A stretch of DNA of 64,000 nucleotides, taken from contig NZ_JAJQYA010000014.1 in NCBI RefSeq assembly GCF_021729155.1, positions 1-64,000 on the forward strand, given 5' to 3'. The stretch's first letter is position 1; each line of letters starts with the position of its first letter. This document shows, one piece after another, positions 1 through 8,870 of this stretch. The translations under genes and the position numbers were made by a program. Below the pieces are notes generated by a model. That model searched no databases, was not told where the DNA came from, and saw only the letters and a list, made by a program, of their open reading frames with translations. Source of the DNA: Membranihabitans marinus (lineage in GTDB: Bacteria; Bacteroidota; Bacteroidia; Chitinophagales; Saprospiraceae).

Positions 1-90
1 CAAATGCCGTAAATCGGCATTTGACGATGGAACCGAGGCCACTGTGCCGAGGTATGACTGAGCTTATAAATTATAAACGTAATTCGTATA
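1..90. repeat. Hairpin module and MITE-like end at left edge
   Basis: Positions 1-23 form a perfect hairpin with 9-nt arms (left arm CAAATGCCG) around the loop TAAAT. A connector and a CACTGT-centred element with short GGC/GCC arms follow (about 33-52). Positions 71-90 read TTATAAACGTAATTCGTATA, which matches one end variant of the MITE-like family seen near 6373. The other end would lie outside the window. No gene is visible in 1-144. This is probably the right part of an element like the one at 6065-6373. Confidence 0.6.
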
Positions 91-144
91 ACTACTCTAT
101 CTACCAAATCACAATCCATAGAATGGAGAAATAGACCTCAGTCC

Positions 145-696
145 TTATACAAATTTCATCTTGTAGTCCACACTGATTTTTCCCTTTCGGATTTTATCCA
201 ATTTCCTTCGCAAAATATTGCGCTTTAAGGGATTGATCTTTTCAATAAACAATACTCCATCGATATGGTCGTATTCGTGCTGGATAACTCTGGCGTTGAC
301 ACCTTCAAACTCTTCTATCACCTCTTCCATATCTTCATTGAGATACTTTATCTTTAGTTTTCTAGGCCTCATAACATCGGCGCGTATATCGGGAATACTT
401 AGACAGCCCTCTTCATAACTGAATTCTTCACCATACTCCTCCAATTTCTCGGCATTGATAAATACTTTTTTTATTCCTTCGGCCTCCTTTCCTTCTTCCA
501 TTATTTGAACCGTATCTACAATAAACAGTCTCAAACCTTGTCCCACTTGAGGGGCGGCCAAACCAACACCTGAAGCATTGTACATGGTTTCCCACATATT
601 GGCAATCAATCGCTCCGTTACTTCATCCATCTCCTCAATCCGACGTCCTACTTTTTTTAATACTGGCTGCCCGTAGGCAAAAATCTCTAATATCAT
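145..696 (-). CDS. def: Peptide deformylase
   Basis: This metalloenzyme removes the N-formyl group from the initiator methionine of nascent cytosolic proteins. All three family motifs are present: GVGLAAPQ (residues 43-50), EGCLS (96-100, Cys metal ligand) and HEYDH (140-144, two His ligands and the catalytic Glu). At 183 residues the length is normal for a bacterial deformylase. It starts 3 bp after the end of the RuvX/YqgF gene, so the two are almost certainly co-transcribed, a frequent arrangement in Bacteroidota. Identification is secure. The downstream side runs directly into the repeat at the left edge. Confidence 0.96.
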   Translation of the reverse strand: MILEIFAYGQPVLKKVGRRIEEMDEVTERLIANMWETMYNASGVGLAAPQVGQGLRLFIVDTVQIMEEGKEAEGIKKVFINAEKLEEYGEEFSYEEGCLSIPDIRADVMRPRKLKIKYLNEDMEEVIEEFEGVNARVIQHEYDHIDGVLFIEKINPLKRNILRRKLDKIRKGKISVDYKMKFV

Positions 697-699
697 TCC

Positions 700-1113
700 C
701 TAAATATGTTTTAAATACTCCTGTAATATAATGGCAGCGGCCACCTTGTCCACCAATGTCTTGTCCCGTCTTTTCTTCCTAGATCCCGCCACTTGATACA
801 CGACCTCTCTCGCTCTACGGGAGCTAAAGGTCTCATCTTGTAACAAATAAGGCAATTGAGGAAAAGTCTTTGCAAAATTTTTAACAAATTCCATGACCTT
901 TACATGATGTTGAGCTGGAGTCTGTCCATCGGCCATAAATGGTTCTCCTACCACTACAAGCTCCACTTCTTCATTCTTAAAATACTCGGTCAAATAAGAC
1001 ATCAAATCTTTGGTTTCCACTGTAATCAATGGTGTAACAATGATTTGCAATGGATCAGTCACAGCCAATCCCGTCTTTTTGCTACCATAATCTATACTCA
1101 TTATTCTGGCCAT
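700..1113 (-). CDS. ruvX: Pre-16S rRNA nuclease / RuvX (YqgF family)
   Basis: This is an RNase H-fold nuclease of the YqgF/RuvX family, linked in other bacteria to maturation of the 16S rRNA 5' end and proposed as a Holliday junction resolvase. The N-terminal DYGSKKTGLA motif (residues 8-17) carries the first catalytic Asp. A VVVGEP strand, DETFSSRRA, and DKVAAAIILQEYL near the C-terminus supply the remaining conserved acidic positions. The length of 137 residues is typical. It is the first gene of a two-gene unit with def. A TATTTTTG box lies just 5 bp upstream of its ATG on the minus strand. Confidence 0.93.
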   Translation of the reverse strand: MARIMSIDYGSKKTGLAVTDPLQIIVTPLITVETKDLMSYLTEYFKNEEVELVVVGEPFMADGQTPAQHHVKVMEFVKNFAKTFPQLPYLLQDETFSSRRAREVVYQVAGSRKKRRDKTLVDKVAAAIILQEYLKHI

Positions 1114-1117
1114 AACG

Positions 1118-1125
1118 CAAAAATA
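1118..1125 (-). promoter_or_regulatory. Possible -7 box (TATTTTTG) of ruvX
   Basis: The plus strand reads CAAAAATA, i.e. TATTTTTG on the minus strand, an exact match to the Bacteroidota -7 consensus TAnnTTTG. It sits so close to the ATG that the transcript would be nearly leaderless. No convincing -33 TTG was found at normal spacing. The same octamer precedes cysC and yebC. Confidence 0.35.
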
Positions 1126-1200
1126 GGAATTAGATTAAAGAAAATAAGCATCCGCTTGATATTTTGAAATCTATACCGAGGGTAATCTCCTCCATTTCTA

Positions 1201-2172
1201 CTATACAGAAAATGGATGAGGACTGTTGGGTAGCTGCCATAGAGGATGATTTGCCCGTCCATTCTCCAATTTTGACAACTCAATGTTGCGGATACTATGG
1301 ACTAGATTGATCGATGGTTGGGCATCGGTAAGACCAAAACCTTGGCCAGACAATATCTTTTCGTAGGATACCGTGTGCAGATCTTCAAACCCATTGCTAA
1401 AATCCACAACTTGTCCATCGATTTCCAGCGAACGATAAGAATGTTGACTCCCCTCAGAAGCCACCGCATCTATATGACTGGGATTGATACTGAGAAAATA
1501 TTGTACACTGGCGTTTTTCAATTCCAATTGCCCCCCCACTCTATCGTGGCTCCTCACAAAGACCTTGTGTTCAATCACCTCGCCAAAAACCCATATTAAC
1601 ATATCGAAAAAATGAATTCCTATATTGGTCGCTATCCCTCCTGACTTGTTTTCCTCTCCCTTCCAACTGGCATAATACCACTTTCCTCTAGGAGCAATAT
1701 AGGTCAAGTTGATTTTCTGCTTTTTCCGACCTCTATCGAGGGACAAAGTTTGTTTTAACTGTAAAATTACCGGATGCCAGCGCAATTGTAATATAGTGTA
1801 AGCCCTTACATCGACTTGTTGCTCTATTTCAATTAAAGCATCCATATTCCATGGATTGAGGACAGTTGGTTTTTCACAAATCACATCAGCTCCATACCGC
1901 AAGCCGAATCTAATATGGGCATCGTGTAAATAATTGGGCGTGCAAATAACAATATAATCAATGGCCCTTCCCAGTCTTTTTAACTTCTCCAAATGCCGAT
2001 CAAATCGCTCAAATTCTGTAAAAAATGAAGTATTTGGGAAATACCGATCCAAGATACCCACAGAATCAAAGGTATCCAAGGCAGCGACCAACTCGTGACC
2101 AGTATCGCGAATGGCTTTCATATGTTTAGGTGCAACATATCCCGCCGCACCCATTAAGGCAAACTGTTTCAT
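1201..2172 (-). CDS. wlbA: Gfo/Idh/MocA oxidoreductase, WlbA/WbpB type
   Basis: This is probably an NAD-dependent 3-dehydrogenase acting on UDP-N-acetylglucosaminuronic acid, the oxidation step that precedes 3-amination in the route to UDP-2,3-diacetamido uronic acids. The N-terminal Rossmann signature GAAGYV (residues 8-13) followed by APKHMKAI is highly characteristic of WlbA/WbpB. CEKP lies near residue 100, and an NIGIHFFDML helix in the second domain fits the family. The length of 323 residues is near the usual 315. The gene overlaps the upstream wlbB-like gene by 4 bp. No WlbC/WbpE-type 3-aminotransferase is seen in the window, so the pathway is incomplete here. Confidence 0.88.
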   Translation of the reverse strand: MKQFALMGAAGYVAPKHMKAIRDTGHELVAALDTFDSVGILDRYFPNTSFFTEFERFDRHLEKLKRLGRAIDYIVICTPNYLHDAHIRFGLRYGADVICEKPTVLNPWNMDALIEIEQQVDVRAYTILQLRWHPVILQLKQTLSLDRGRKKQKINLTYIAPRGKWYYASWKGEENKSGGIATNIGIHFFDMLIWVFGEVIEHKVFVRSHDRVGGQLELKNASVQYFLSINPSHIDAVASEGSQHSYRSLEIDGQVVDFSNGFEDLHTVSYEKILSGQGFGLTDAQPSINLVHSIRNIELSKLENGRANHPLWQLPNSPHPFSV

Positions 2173-2759
2173 ATCTTGGGCTTTATCTGGTCAGCCACCA
2201 AGTGGTATTTTCTCTCACAATGAGGGCAGTGATATTCATCTTCTGTGCTCTGTTCTAGGTTTTGACCACATTGGCATATCCAAGCGGCAAAGCGAGCTGG
2301 TTGACCGATGACCAAGGCATAATCTGGAACATCCCGAGTCACCAAACCTCCTGCAGCTACCATGGCATACCTACCTATACTATGACCACAAACGATGGTG
2401 GCATTGGCACCAATAGTAGCTCCTAGGCCGATATGGGTAGGTGCAAAATTATTCTTTTGCTCTATAAAAGCACGGGGTCTGGTCACATTGGTAAAAACTA
2501 CCGATGGTCCCACAAAGACATGATCTTCGAGACGGAGTCCGGCATAGAGAGATACATTATTCTGAATCTTACAACCCTGGCCCATTTCCACACCAGGTCC
2601 CACAAAGACATTTTGACCCAATATGCAATTTTCCCCCAACCGTGCACCGGACATAATGTGGCAAAAATGCCAAACTTTGCTTCCCGCACCGATATGTACA
2701 CCACCATCTACAAAGGCAGACGAATGTACAAAAAAATCATCCTTGGGTTTTTCAGCCAT
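2169..2759 (-). CDS. wlbB: Hexapeptide N-acetyltransferase, WlbB/WbpD type, with zinc-ribbon tail
   Basis: This is a left-handed beta-helix acyltransferase, probably N-acetylating the 3-amino group of UDP-GlcNAc3NA with acetyl-CoA. Hexapeptide repeats (VHIGAGSKVWHFCHI, then ILGQNVFVGPGV and similar) span about residues 18-150, followed by the typical RDVPDYALVIGQPAR loop. The C-terminal part has a CQC...CPHC arrangement that looks like a small zinc ribbon, an extension often seen on bacterial WbpD-like proteins. The 4-bp overlap with wlbA supports translational coupling and a shared substrate. It lies 66 bp after cysN and may belong to the same transcript. Confidence 0.87.
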   Translation of the reverse strand: MAEKPKDDFFVHSSAFVDGGVHIGAGSKVWHFCHIMSGARLGENCILGQNVFVGPGVEMGQGCKIQNNVSLYAGLRLEDHVFVGPSVVFTNVTRPRAFIEQKNNFAPTHIGLGATIGANATIVCGHSIGRYAMVAAGGLVTRDVPDYALVIGQPARFAAWICQCGQNLEQSTEDEYHCPHCERKYHLVADQIKPKI

Positions 2760-2825
2760 AATCCACGGTTATGCAGACAATCAAAAAGACATTCTAAAAA
2801 TCAAGCTATTGAAGCTTAGCCCCCA

Positions 2826-4124
2826 TTATATTATCATACCTGCGGCTACGGTATTATTATTTCCTTCGTCGATTAAGATTATACTTCCTGTACTTCTATT
2901 CTTGCGATATGAGTCATAAAATATTGGCTTCGTAGTACGCAATACTACTCTACCTATATCATTCATTTTCAATTCGGGATTCTCCTGATCTCTATGCAGG
3001 GTATTGATATCCAATTTATATCTGATTTCTTTCACCAAACAACGCGCTTCATTCGTCGTATGCTGAATAATGTATTTGCCTTTAGCACGCAAGGGTTGAT
3101 TGCTGTCAAACCAGCAAAGCATCACCTCAACATCTTGTGATACCGTCGGTTGATTATTGGGACGGACAATCATATCACCTCTTCCCAAATCCATATCGTC
3201 TTCCAACAATATAGACACTGATTGGGGTGGGAATGCACAATCCAATTCACCGTCAAAACTATCTATCTTCGCAATTTTGGTCGTAAATCCACTGGGCAAC
3301 AACATTACCTCATCTCCTTTCTTAAATACCCCACCAGCTACTCGACCGGCATATCCTCTATAATCGTGAAATTCGTCATTGTATGGTCTCAATACCTGCT
3401 GAACAGGGAACCTGCTATCGATAAAATTGTGATCGCTGGCTATGTGGACATTCTCTAGATAATACATTAAAGTAGAACCTTCATACCAATCCATATTGGT
3501 AGATCGCGTCACTACATTGTCTCCATTCAATGCTGAGATAGGAATATAGTTGACATCTGATACATCCAACTTCGAAGAAAATTTTTCAAATGATTCTTTG
3601 ATGCTTTCATATACAGACTCGCTATAATCCATCAAGTCCATCTTGTTGATACATACCAACAAATGGGGAATCTGCAACAACGAAGCAATGATGGCGTGTC
3701 TACGAGTTTGCTCTACCACACCATTACGAGCATCTATCAATATCAAAGCCACATTGGCTGTAGATGCACCAGTCACCATATTTCTAGTATACTGAATATG
3801 TCCTGGAGTATCCGCTATGATAAACTTTCGCTTAGGCGTAGAGAAATATCGGTAAGCCACATCGATGGTGATCCCCTGCTCTCTCTCTGACTTAAGACCA
3901 TCGGTAAGCAAAGCCAAGTTCACTGATGTCTCTCCTCTGCGCTCACTGGCGGATTTGACTGCATCATATTGATCTTCGAAGATTGATTTACTATCATACA
4001 AAAGTCGACCGATTAGGGTAGACTTACCGTCATCCACGGAACCCGCGGTGGTAAATCTCAACAATTCAGTGTCTTCGTATTCCTGTTGTAAGTTATGATT
4101 GGTATTATTGTTATTATTATTCAC
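2826..4124 (-). CDS. cysN: Sulfate adenylyltransferase subunit 1 (GTPase)
   Basis: This is the regulatory GTPase subunit of ATP sulfurylase, which drives formation of adenosine 5'-phosphosulfate (APS) with CysD. EF-Tu-like motifs are clear: G1 loop GSVDDGKST (residues 28-36), DTPGH (105-109) and NKMD (160-163), followed by two beta-barrel domains. It ends at residue 432, so there is no fused C-terminal APS kinase as in CysNC proteins; a separate cysC lies upstream. The start chosen is GTG at 4124. The first residues are a run of Asn encoded by AAT/AAC repeats. It is third in the order cysC-cysD-cysN. Confidence 0.95.
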   Translation of the reverse strand: MNNNNNNTNHNLQQEYEDTELLRFTTAGSVDDGKSTLIGRLLYDSKSIFEDQYDAVKSASERRGETSVNLALLTDGLKSEREQGITIDVAYRYFSTPKRKFIIADTPGHIQYTRNMVTGASTANVALILIDARNGVVEQTRRHAIIASLLQIPHLLVCINKMDLMDYSESVYESIKESFEKFSSKLDVSDVNYIPISALNGDNVVTRSTNMDWYEGSTLMYYLENVHIASDHNFIDSRFPVQQVLRPYNDEFHDYRGYAGRVAGGVFKKGDEVMLLPSGFTTKIAKIDSFDGELDCAFPPQSVSILLEDDMDLGRGDMIVRPNNQPTVSQDVEVMLCWFDSNQPLRAKGKYIIQHTTNEARCLVKEIRYKLDINTLHRDQENPELKMNDIGRVVLRTTKPIFYDSYRKNRSTGSIILIDEGNNNTVAAGMII

Positions 4125-4187
4125 GTATAGCTATTTGAAAGCATCCTTAATTTCGATGCGATGATTAAAAAGTAAATGGACAATTGA

Positions 4188-5090
4188 CTAAAAGTATCCT
4201 TGTTTCTTGCGATCCTCCATGGCCGTCTCCGAACGTTTGTCATCGGTTCTTCCTCCTCGCTCTGTCATTCGAGTAGTGGCTACTTCTTCAATAATTTCTT
4301 CCACTGTTGAGGCTTCAGATGCCCACACTCCAGTACATGTCATATCTCCTATGGTTCTGCAACGCACCACCTGCTCCACAACTTCTTCATTGGGCTTTTT
4401 CTCGATATATTCCGAATCTGCCAACAACACACCATCACGCATAAAGACTTGACGTTTGTGTGCAAAATACAAGTTGGGCAATGGCACATTTTCTATAGCC
4501 AAATACTGCCAAACATCCAATTCCGTCCAGTTAGAAATAGGAAATACTCTGAAATGCTCGCCCATGTGTTTCTTGCCATTGAAAATATTCCAAAGCTCAG
4601 GTCTTTGATTTTTGGGATCCCACTGTCCAAATTCATCTCTGTGTGAGAAAAATCTTTCCTTGGCTCTGGCTTTTTCCTCATCTCTACGACCACCACCCAA
4701 GGCGGCATCGTATTTACCTTCCTCTAAGGACTCCAACAATACCGAGGTTTGCAATAAATTTCTACTGGCGTTCACACCTCTTTCTTCTACTATTTTTCCT
4801 TCATCGATGGCTGCTTGTACACTGCCCACTTTTAGGTTAAGGTTATATTTAGCAACCAAGTCATCCCTAAATTTAAGGGTCTCTGGAAAGTTATGTCCAG
4901 TATCGATGTGTAGTAAAGTAAAGGGTACTCGAGCCGGATAAAATGCTTTAACCGCTAGATAGACCATTAAAATACTATCCTTTCCACCGCTGAATAACAA
5001 TACCGGATTTTGAAATTGCGCAGCTACTTCTCGCAAAACAAAAATTGATTCCGACTCCAGTTCTTTTAAATGATTAAGATGATAATCCAT
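4188..5090 (-). CDS. cysD: Sulfate adenylyltransferase subunit 2
   Basis: This is the catalytic subunit of ATP sulfurylase, making APS from ATP and sulfate in complex with CysN. It belongs to the adenine-nucleotide alpha-hydrolase (PP-loop) fold, with the SGGKDS motif at residues 34-39. The typical GGGRRDEEKARAKER stretch and the KKPNEEVVEQVVRCRTIGDMTCTG region are also present. The length of 300 residues is normal. Its ATG shares one base with the cysC stop codon, so translation is coupled. A 63-bp gap separates it from cysN. Confidence 0.96.
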   Translation of the reverse strand: MDYHLNHLKELESESIFVLREVAAQFQNPVLLFSGGKDSILMVYLAVKAFYPARVPFTLLHIDTGHNFPETLKFRDDLVAKYNLNLKVGSVQAAIDEGKIVEERGVNASRNLLQTSVLLESLEEGKYDAALGGGRRDEEKARAKERFFSHRDEFGQWDPKNQRPELWNIFNGKKHMGEHFRVFPISNWTELDVWQYLAIENVPLPNLYFAHKRQVFMRDGVLLADSEYIEKKPNEEVVEQVVRCRTIGDMTCTGVWASEASTVEEIIEEVATTRMTERGGRTDDKRSETAMEDRKKQGYF

Positions 5091-5683
5091 TATAACTTAA
5101 TGTATTTTAACACGTAATTTAATAATATTTGGATATTAGATTCCTCGGATTCTTCTTCGGTATCCAAAACCAAATCAGGGTTTTCTGGCAAATCAAAAGG
5201 AGCGTCAATCCCAGTAAAATTTTTCAATTCACCTCCCAATGCCATTTTATAAAGTCCTTTAGTATCCCGTTGGATACAGGTTTCTACACTCGCTTTTACA
5301 TGAATCAAATGAAAATCTGATGCCCCAATGGTTTCTTTGGCCAACTGACGCATGGATTGAAGAGGGCTGACAAAGGAACAAATGGTCACAATGCCATTGC
5401 GTACAAAAAGTTTGGCCAATTCCGAGATACGTCGAACATTTTCTTCGCGATCTGCTTCAATAAAGGTCAAGTCCTTACACAATCCACTTCTCACATTATC
5501 TCCATCCAATATGGTGGACAAATGATTCAATTTAAGCAGGGATTTCTCCAATTTTAGCGCTAGCGTACTCTTGCCACTACCCGACAGTCCGGTCAGCCAA
5601 AATACTGTACCCCGCTGCCCAAGGAAGTTTTCTTTTTCTTCTCTTGGTACAGAATTATTATAAATCGGATATATGTGCTCCAT
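5090..5683 (-). CDS. cysC: Adenylylsulfate kinase
   Basis: This P-loop kinase phosphorylates APS to PAPS. The Walker A motif GLSGSGKST is at residues 32-40, the LDGDNVRSGL substrate loop at about 59-68, and the family FTGIDAPFDLPENPDL segment lies near the C-terminus. The length of 197 residues is typical. It is the first gene of cysCDN. Because the CysH at 33115 carries the four-cysteine iron-sulfur ligand pattern of APS reductases, the PAPS made here may serve sulfotransferases rather than assimilation. That is inference, as no sulfotransferase is seen in the window. Confidence 0.95.
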   Translation of the reverse strand: MEHIYPIYNNSVPREEKENFLGQRGTVFWLTGLSGSGKSTLALKLEKSLLKLNHLSTILDGDNVRSGLCKDLTFIEADREENVRRISELAKLFVRNGIVTICSFVSPLQSMRQLAKETIGASDFHLIHVKASVETCIQRDTKGLYKMALGGELKNFTGIDAPFDLPENPDLVLDTEEESEESNIQILLNYVLKYIKL

Positions 5684-5711
5684 AATCGTTTGAAATACAT
5701 GCTTAAAAATG

Positions 5712-5719
5712 CAAAAATA
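5712..5719 (-). promoter_or_regulatory. Possible -7 box (TATTTTTG) of cysC
   Basis: TATTTTTG on the minus strand, about 29 bp upstream of the cysC ATG, matches TAnnTTTG exactly. No -33 element at good spacing was found. It would drive cysC-cysD-cysN and possibly wlbB-wlbA. Confidence 0.35.
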
Positions 5720-5815
5720 AAGGAATAATTGAGTCTTACTTAACCATTCTTATCAAATTATTTAATTTTCAATAAATAAGTCTCAAAATTATCCATAATT
5801 CATTTAATATCAACA

Positions 5816-6061
5816 TTATAAACCAAATTCAATTAATCGAAGAATTAATAACATATGTATTTTATAATGCCTTTTAGGATTTTGAATGTCCGATCGAAAT
5901 GTAAAGCATCGAAGATCGTTAATCGACCTTCGGTGAGAACGACCGAAAGCTGTACGAAGTACCCAATCCATAAAATATGGATTGGATAATTTGTACTTCA
6001 TTCAATCATGCCTCTACATTAAATCATAATATAGCCGACAATTATAAATGTATTTAGTATA
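5816..6061. repeat. Degenerate MITE-like element with internal hairpins
   Basis: The right end (about 6033-6061) matches the MITE-like family end: GCCGACAATTATAAATG followed by a degraded TTTGGTA-like terminus. The left end near 5816 is uncertain. Inside are a 9-bp hairpin with one mismatch (5910-5918/5924-5932, loop TTAAT), a GTAC-GAA-GTAC hairpin (5952-5962), and a perfect 9-bp hairpin (5963-5971/5977-5985, left arm CCAATCCAT, loop AAAAT). The connector CGACCGAA precedes them, as in the array at 63811. No gene is supported in 5684-6394. Confidence 0.5.
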
Positions 6062-6064
6062 AAT

Positions 6065-6373
6065 TATACGATTTACATTTTATGATAACGGAAAAGATTT
6101 TGAAAATATTTGAAGATAGACGAGGCAAAAAACACAGGCATAGCCGTAGCTACGGTGTGATTGAGTAAAGTTGCCAGAATGGCAACCAAAGGTCGTAAAT
6201 CGACCTTTGACGAAGGAACCGAGGCCACTGTGCCGAGGCGTGATTGCCCTGGAATTCCTTGTTAAGATACTACCAGTATAGCATTACGTCTTAATCCACA
6301 ATATTTAAGCCGCAATGCATTGCGGCTCTACAATAGATCGAAAGATTTCCGTTAATTATAAATGTAATTCGTA
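6065..6373 (-). repeat. MITE-like element with nested hairpins
   Basis: Relative to the copy at 23086-23244 this element is reverse-complemented. The segments TTTTATGATAACGGAAAAG, TTTGAAAATATTTGAAG and GACGAGGCAAAAAACACAGG match that copy closely, and the far end (AATTATAAATGTAATTCGTA) matches the end at 71-90. The interior holds two abutting hairpins: 6170-6175/6181-6186 (GTTGCC) and 6187-6195/6201-6209 (arm CAAAGGTCG, loop TAAAT). A CACTGT-centred unit and a palindrome around GCAATGCATTGC (about 6312-6330) follow. It fills the gap between cysC and the flippase gene. Confidence 0.6.
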
Positions 6374-6394
6374 TTACTCCTCAAAATTGAATGG

Positions 6395-7864
6395 TTAATC
6401 AATTCTCATTAGAACTTGATTCACCATGGATATTGCCATTGATCTAATCTCGCCTACCAATCTCGGCATCCCTATCCAGGCCACTGTAGCTACCAGTAGT
6501 CCATACCCCATCCCAAACACTAAACAGTGTAACAAAGGTGAGGGAATTACATCGTAAATAAAGAACTTATAAAAGCCGTAACATAGAACACCAATTACAA
6601 TAGGCATAATAATAACCACAATTATGTCTTGAAATTGTTGAAACAAGGCATACTTTATAAACCGTCTACTGTAAAAAGCATTTAGATACAATTCTATAAC
6701 CCCATACCCAATCTGAAAATACAACAAGCCGTAGATGCCGTAGGGAAAAATAATCAACAAGCCCAGAACCAATAAAATTTTCTTAATCACCTCCAATCGC
6801 AAATATAAATCACTGCGACCGAAGACCTTTAACAAGGTCATGTTATAGGCCTGCAAAGGTTGCAATAAGCCCACCACACAGAGCAATTGAAAATAAGGCA
6901 CTGCCGCCAACCATTTATCGGTCAACAAAAAGACAAATAAATTTTCTGCCATAATATACACGAAAACCAATGCTGGAGTCAGAATCAAATAGACCATGGA
7001 TAATAATTTCTTATAATTTTGTTTTAGGAATTCATCATCTGACTGCATCTTGGAAAACAAGGGAAAAATTATCTTATTCGTACTCGACACCAATAAACTG
7101 GGCAGAAAATTTTGCATCGCATAAGCCCTATTGTACAATCCCAATACCGAGGCCAAGTACATTTTGCCTATCATTAAATCATAGATATACTTAAAAAATG
7201 TCTGTAACAAGGAGGACAAAGCCAACTTATAACCAAAATCGAAGTGCTGTCTTCCCCTTTCCCCGTCAATGATGAATCTCGGTCGCCAATCCGACCAGAG
7301 ATAGACAAACACAGCAGTCAAAATCGATTGTGTGAGATACATATACAACAGGGACCACAGTCCATAATCATTGTAGGCCATTATTACACCGACACCGCCA
7401 CTGATGACCAGAGCTGGAGATTGCACCACAAACAAGGTCTTGAATTGAAGTTCCTTTATCCAGATGGTCCAATGAACACTGTAGAGGGATCCGATAATCA
7501 GTGACGTCCCCAACAATCGAATAATCAAAGTGAGCTCTTCAGCATTAAAAAAATCAGCTATCCAAGGAGAAGCAACAAAGAGTAATCCATAGAGAAAGAT
7601 ACTGGATACAAGATTGATTACAAAAACCGTAGAATAATCGCGTTCATTGACCTCTGTTGACCGGATCAAAGAAGCCGTCATCCCCGATCCTACTAAACTC
7701 TGACCAATTTCCACAATAATGATTACGATAGCAATTAAACCAAAATCTTCGGGCAATAACAATCGCGCCAAGACAATATTTAAAACAAATCTAAACCCCC
7801 TGTTGAAAAATTGCTCCAGGAGGACAAATAACAGACTAGAAATGCTTTGTTTTTTCAGCGACAC
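6395..7864 (-). CDS. Polysaccharide flippase (WzxC-like, MOP superfamily)
   Basis: This is a predicted inner-membrane flippase moving undecaprenyl-linked oligosaccharides to the periplasm. The N-terminus (KKQSISSLLFVLLEQFFNRG, then LARLLLPEDFGLIAIV) is typical of the WzxC/AmsL/TuaB branch of the polysaccharide-export MOP family. Hydrophobic segments run over the whole 489 residues, consistent with about 12-14 membrane spans. It starts 9 bp after the UDP-glucuronate decarboxylase gene, at the end of a minus-strand sugar operon. A second flippase at 47110 belongs to the plus-strand locus, so two polymers or two repeat units may be handled. Confidence 0.9.
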   Translation of the reverse strand: MSLKKQSISSLLFVLLEQFFNRGFRFVLNIVLARLLLPEDFGLIAIVIIIVEIGQSLVGSGMTASLIRSTEVNERDYSTVFVINLVSSIFLYGLLFVASPWIADFFNAEELTLIIRLLGTSLIIGSLYSVHWTIWIKELQFKTLFVVQSPALVISGGVGVIMAYNDYGLWSLLYMYLTQSILTAVFVYLWSDWRPRFIIDGERGRQHFDFGYKLALSSLLQTFFKYIYDLMIGKMYLASVLGLYNRAYAMQNFLPSLLVSSTNKIIFPLFSKMQSDDEFLKQNYKKLLSMVYLILTPALVFVYIMAENLFVFLLTDKWLAAVPYFQLLCVVGLLQPLQAYNMTLLKVFGRSDLYLRLEVIKKILLVLGLLIIFPYGIYGLLYFQIGYGVIELYLNAFYSRRFIKYALFQQFQDIIVVIIMPIVIGVLCYGFYKFFIYDVIPSPLLHCLVFGMGYGLLVATVAWIGMPRLVGEIRSMAISMVNQVLMRID

Positions 7865-7873
7865 ATTACAATT

Positions 7874-8824
7874 TTACATAAAAATTTTGTCTCTAAAATA
7901 AGATAAAGTATACTGTAACCCTTCATCCAATCCAATTCTCGGCCACCAATTTAGAATTTCATTAGCTTTACTAATATCTGGTCTACGGCGTTGGGGATCG
8001 TCTTCGGGCAAAGGTAAATGCACGATGTCAGAAGAGGAGTTGGGGGATAAAGAGCGTATTTTACGAGCCAATTCTATTATGGTAATTTCATCGGGATTGC
8101 CGAGATTAATCGGCAGATTATACGGCACTTCCAACAAACGAACCACCCCTCGAATCAAATCGTCGACATAACAAAAAGACCTCGTCTGTTCTCCATTGCC
8201 ATAGATGGTCAAGGATTCTCCCAACAATGCCTGAGCCAAAAAACTAGGTAGGGCCCTGCCATCTTTCACCCTCATCCTCGGTCCATAGGTGTTGAATATC
8301 CGAGCGATTCGGCAGTCGATCTTGTGTACTTTGTGGTAGGCCATGGTCATGGATTCTTGAAACCGTTTGGCTTCATCGTAGACTCCCCTCGGCCCAATAG
8401 GATTGACATTGCCCCAATATTCTTCAGTCTGGGGATGAACCAATGGGTCTCCGTATATTTCTGAAGTAGAGGCAATCATAAATCGCGCTCCTTTGGCCCT
8501 GGCCAGCCCCAGTAAATTATGGGTCCCAAGTGATCCTACCTTTAAGGTCTGAATGGGCATTTCCAAGTAATCTATGGGACTTGCTGGAGAGGCAAAGTGC
8601 AATATCACATCGAGATCGCCAGCTACATGTACGTACTTGGAAACATCCTGCTCGTAAAAATCAAAATTGACTTCGGAAAACAAATGAGCTATGTTGTCTA
8701 CACTTCCAGTCACCAGATTGTCCATGGCGATTACGTAATACCCTGCCTCCGAGAAATAATCACAGAGGTGAGAGCCCAAAAATCCTGCGCCTCCTGTGAT
8801 TAATATTCTTTTTTGTCTAGACAT
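7874..8824 (-). CDS. uxs: UDP-glucuronate decarboxylase (UDP-xylose synthase)
   Basis: This is an extended SDR enzyme predicted to oxidise and decarboxylate UDP-glucuronate to UDP-xylose. The NAD-binding GGAGFLG motif lies at residues 11-17 and the catalytic Y149xxxK153 in VYDEAKR. The substrate-recognition strings [16 protein letters not shown] and [10 protein letters not shown] are those of UXS enzymes. The length of 316 residues is normal for the single-domain form. The UDP-glucose dehydrogenase gene immediately upstream would supply its substrate. Confidence 0.93.
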   Translation of the reverse strand: MSRQKRILITGGAGFLGSHLCDYFSEAGYYVIAMDNLVTGSVDNIAHLFSEVNFDFYEQDVSKYVHVAGDLDVILHFASPASPIDYLEMPIQTLKVGSLGTHNLLGLARAKGARFMIASTSEIYGDPLVHPQTEEYWGNVNPIGPRGVYDEAKRFQESMTMAYHKVHKIDCRIARIFNTYGPRMRVKDGRALPSFLAQALLGESLTIYGNGEQTRSFCYVDDLIRGVVRLLEVPYNLPINLGNPDEITIIELARKIRSLSPNSSSDIVHLPLPEDDPQRRRPDISKANEILNWWPRIGLDEGLQYTLSYFRDKIFM

Positions 8825-8870
8825 TATTACTTTTTTTTAAAGCAGAAAAAAAGCCTAGGCTCTACGTAAA

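Noticed and set aside
4095-4124. AAT/AAC repeat at the start of cysN as a phase-variation switch
   Set aside because: The repeat unit is three bases, so length changes would not shift the frame; it only encodes an Asn run.
5816-6001. A 61-codon minus-strand frame downstream of cysC
   Set aside because: It lies in a degenerate MITE-like element with hairpins; the peptide has no recognisable feature.
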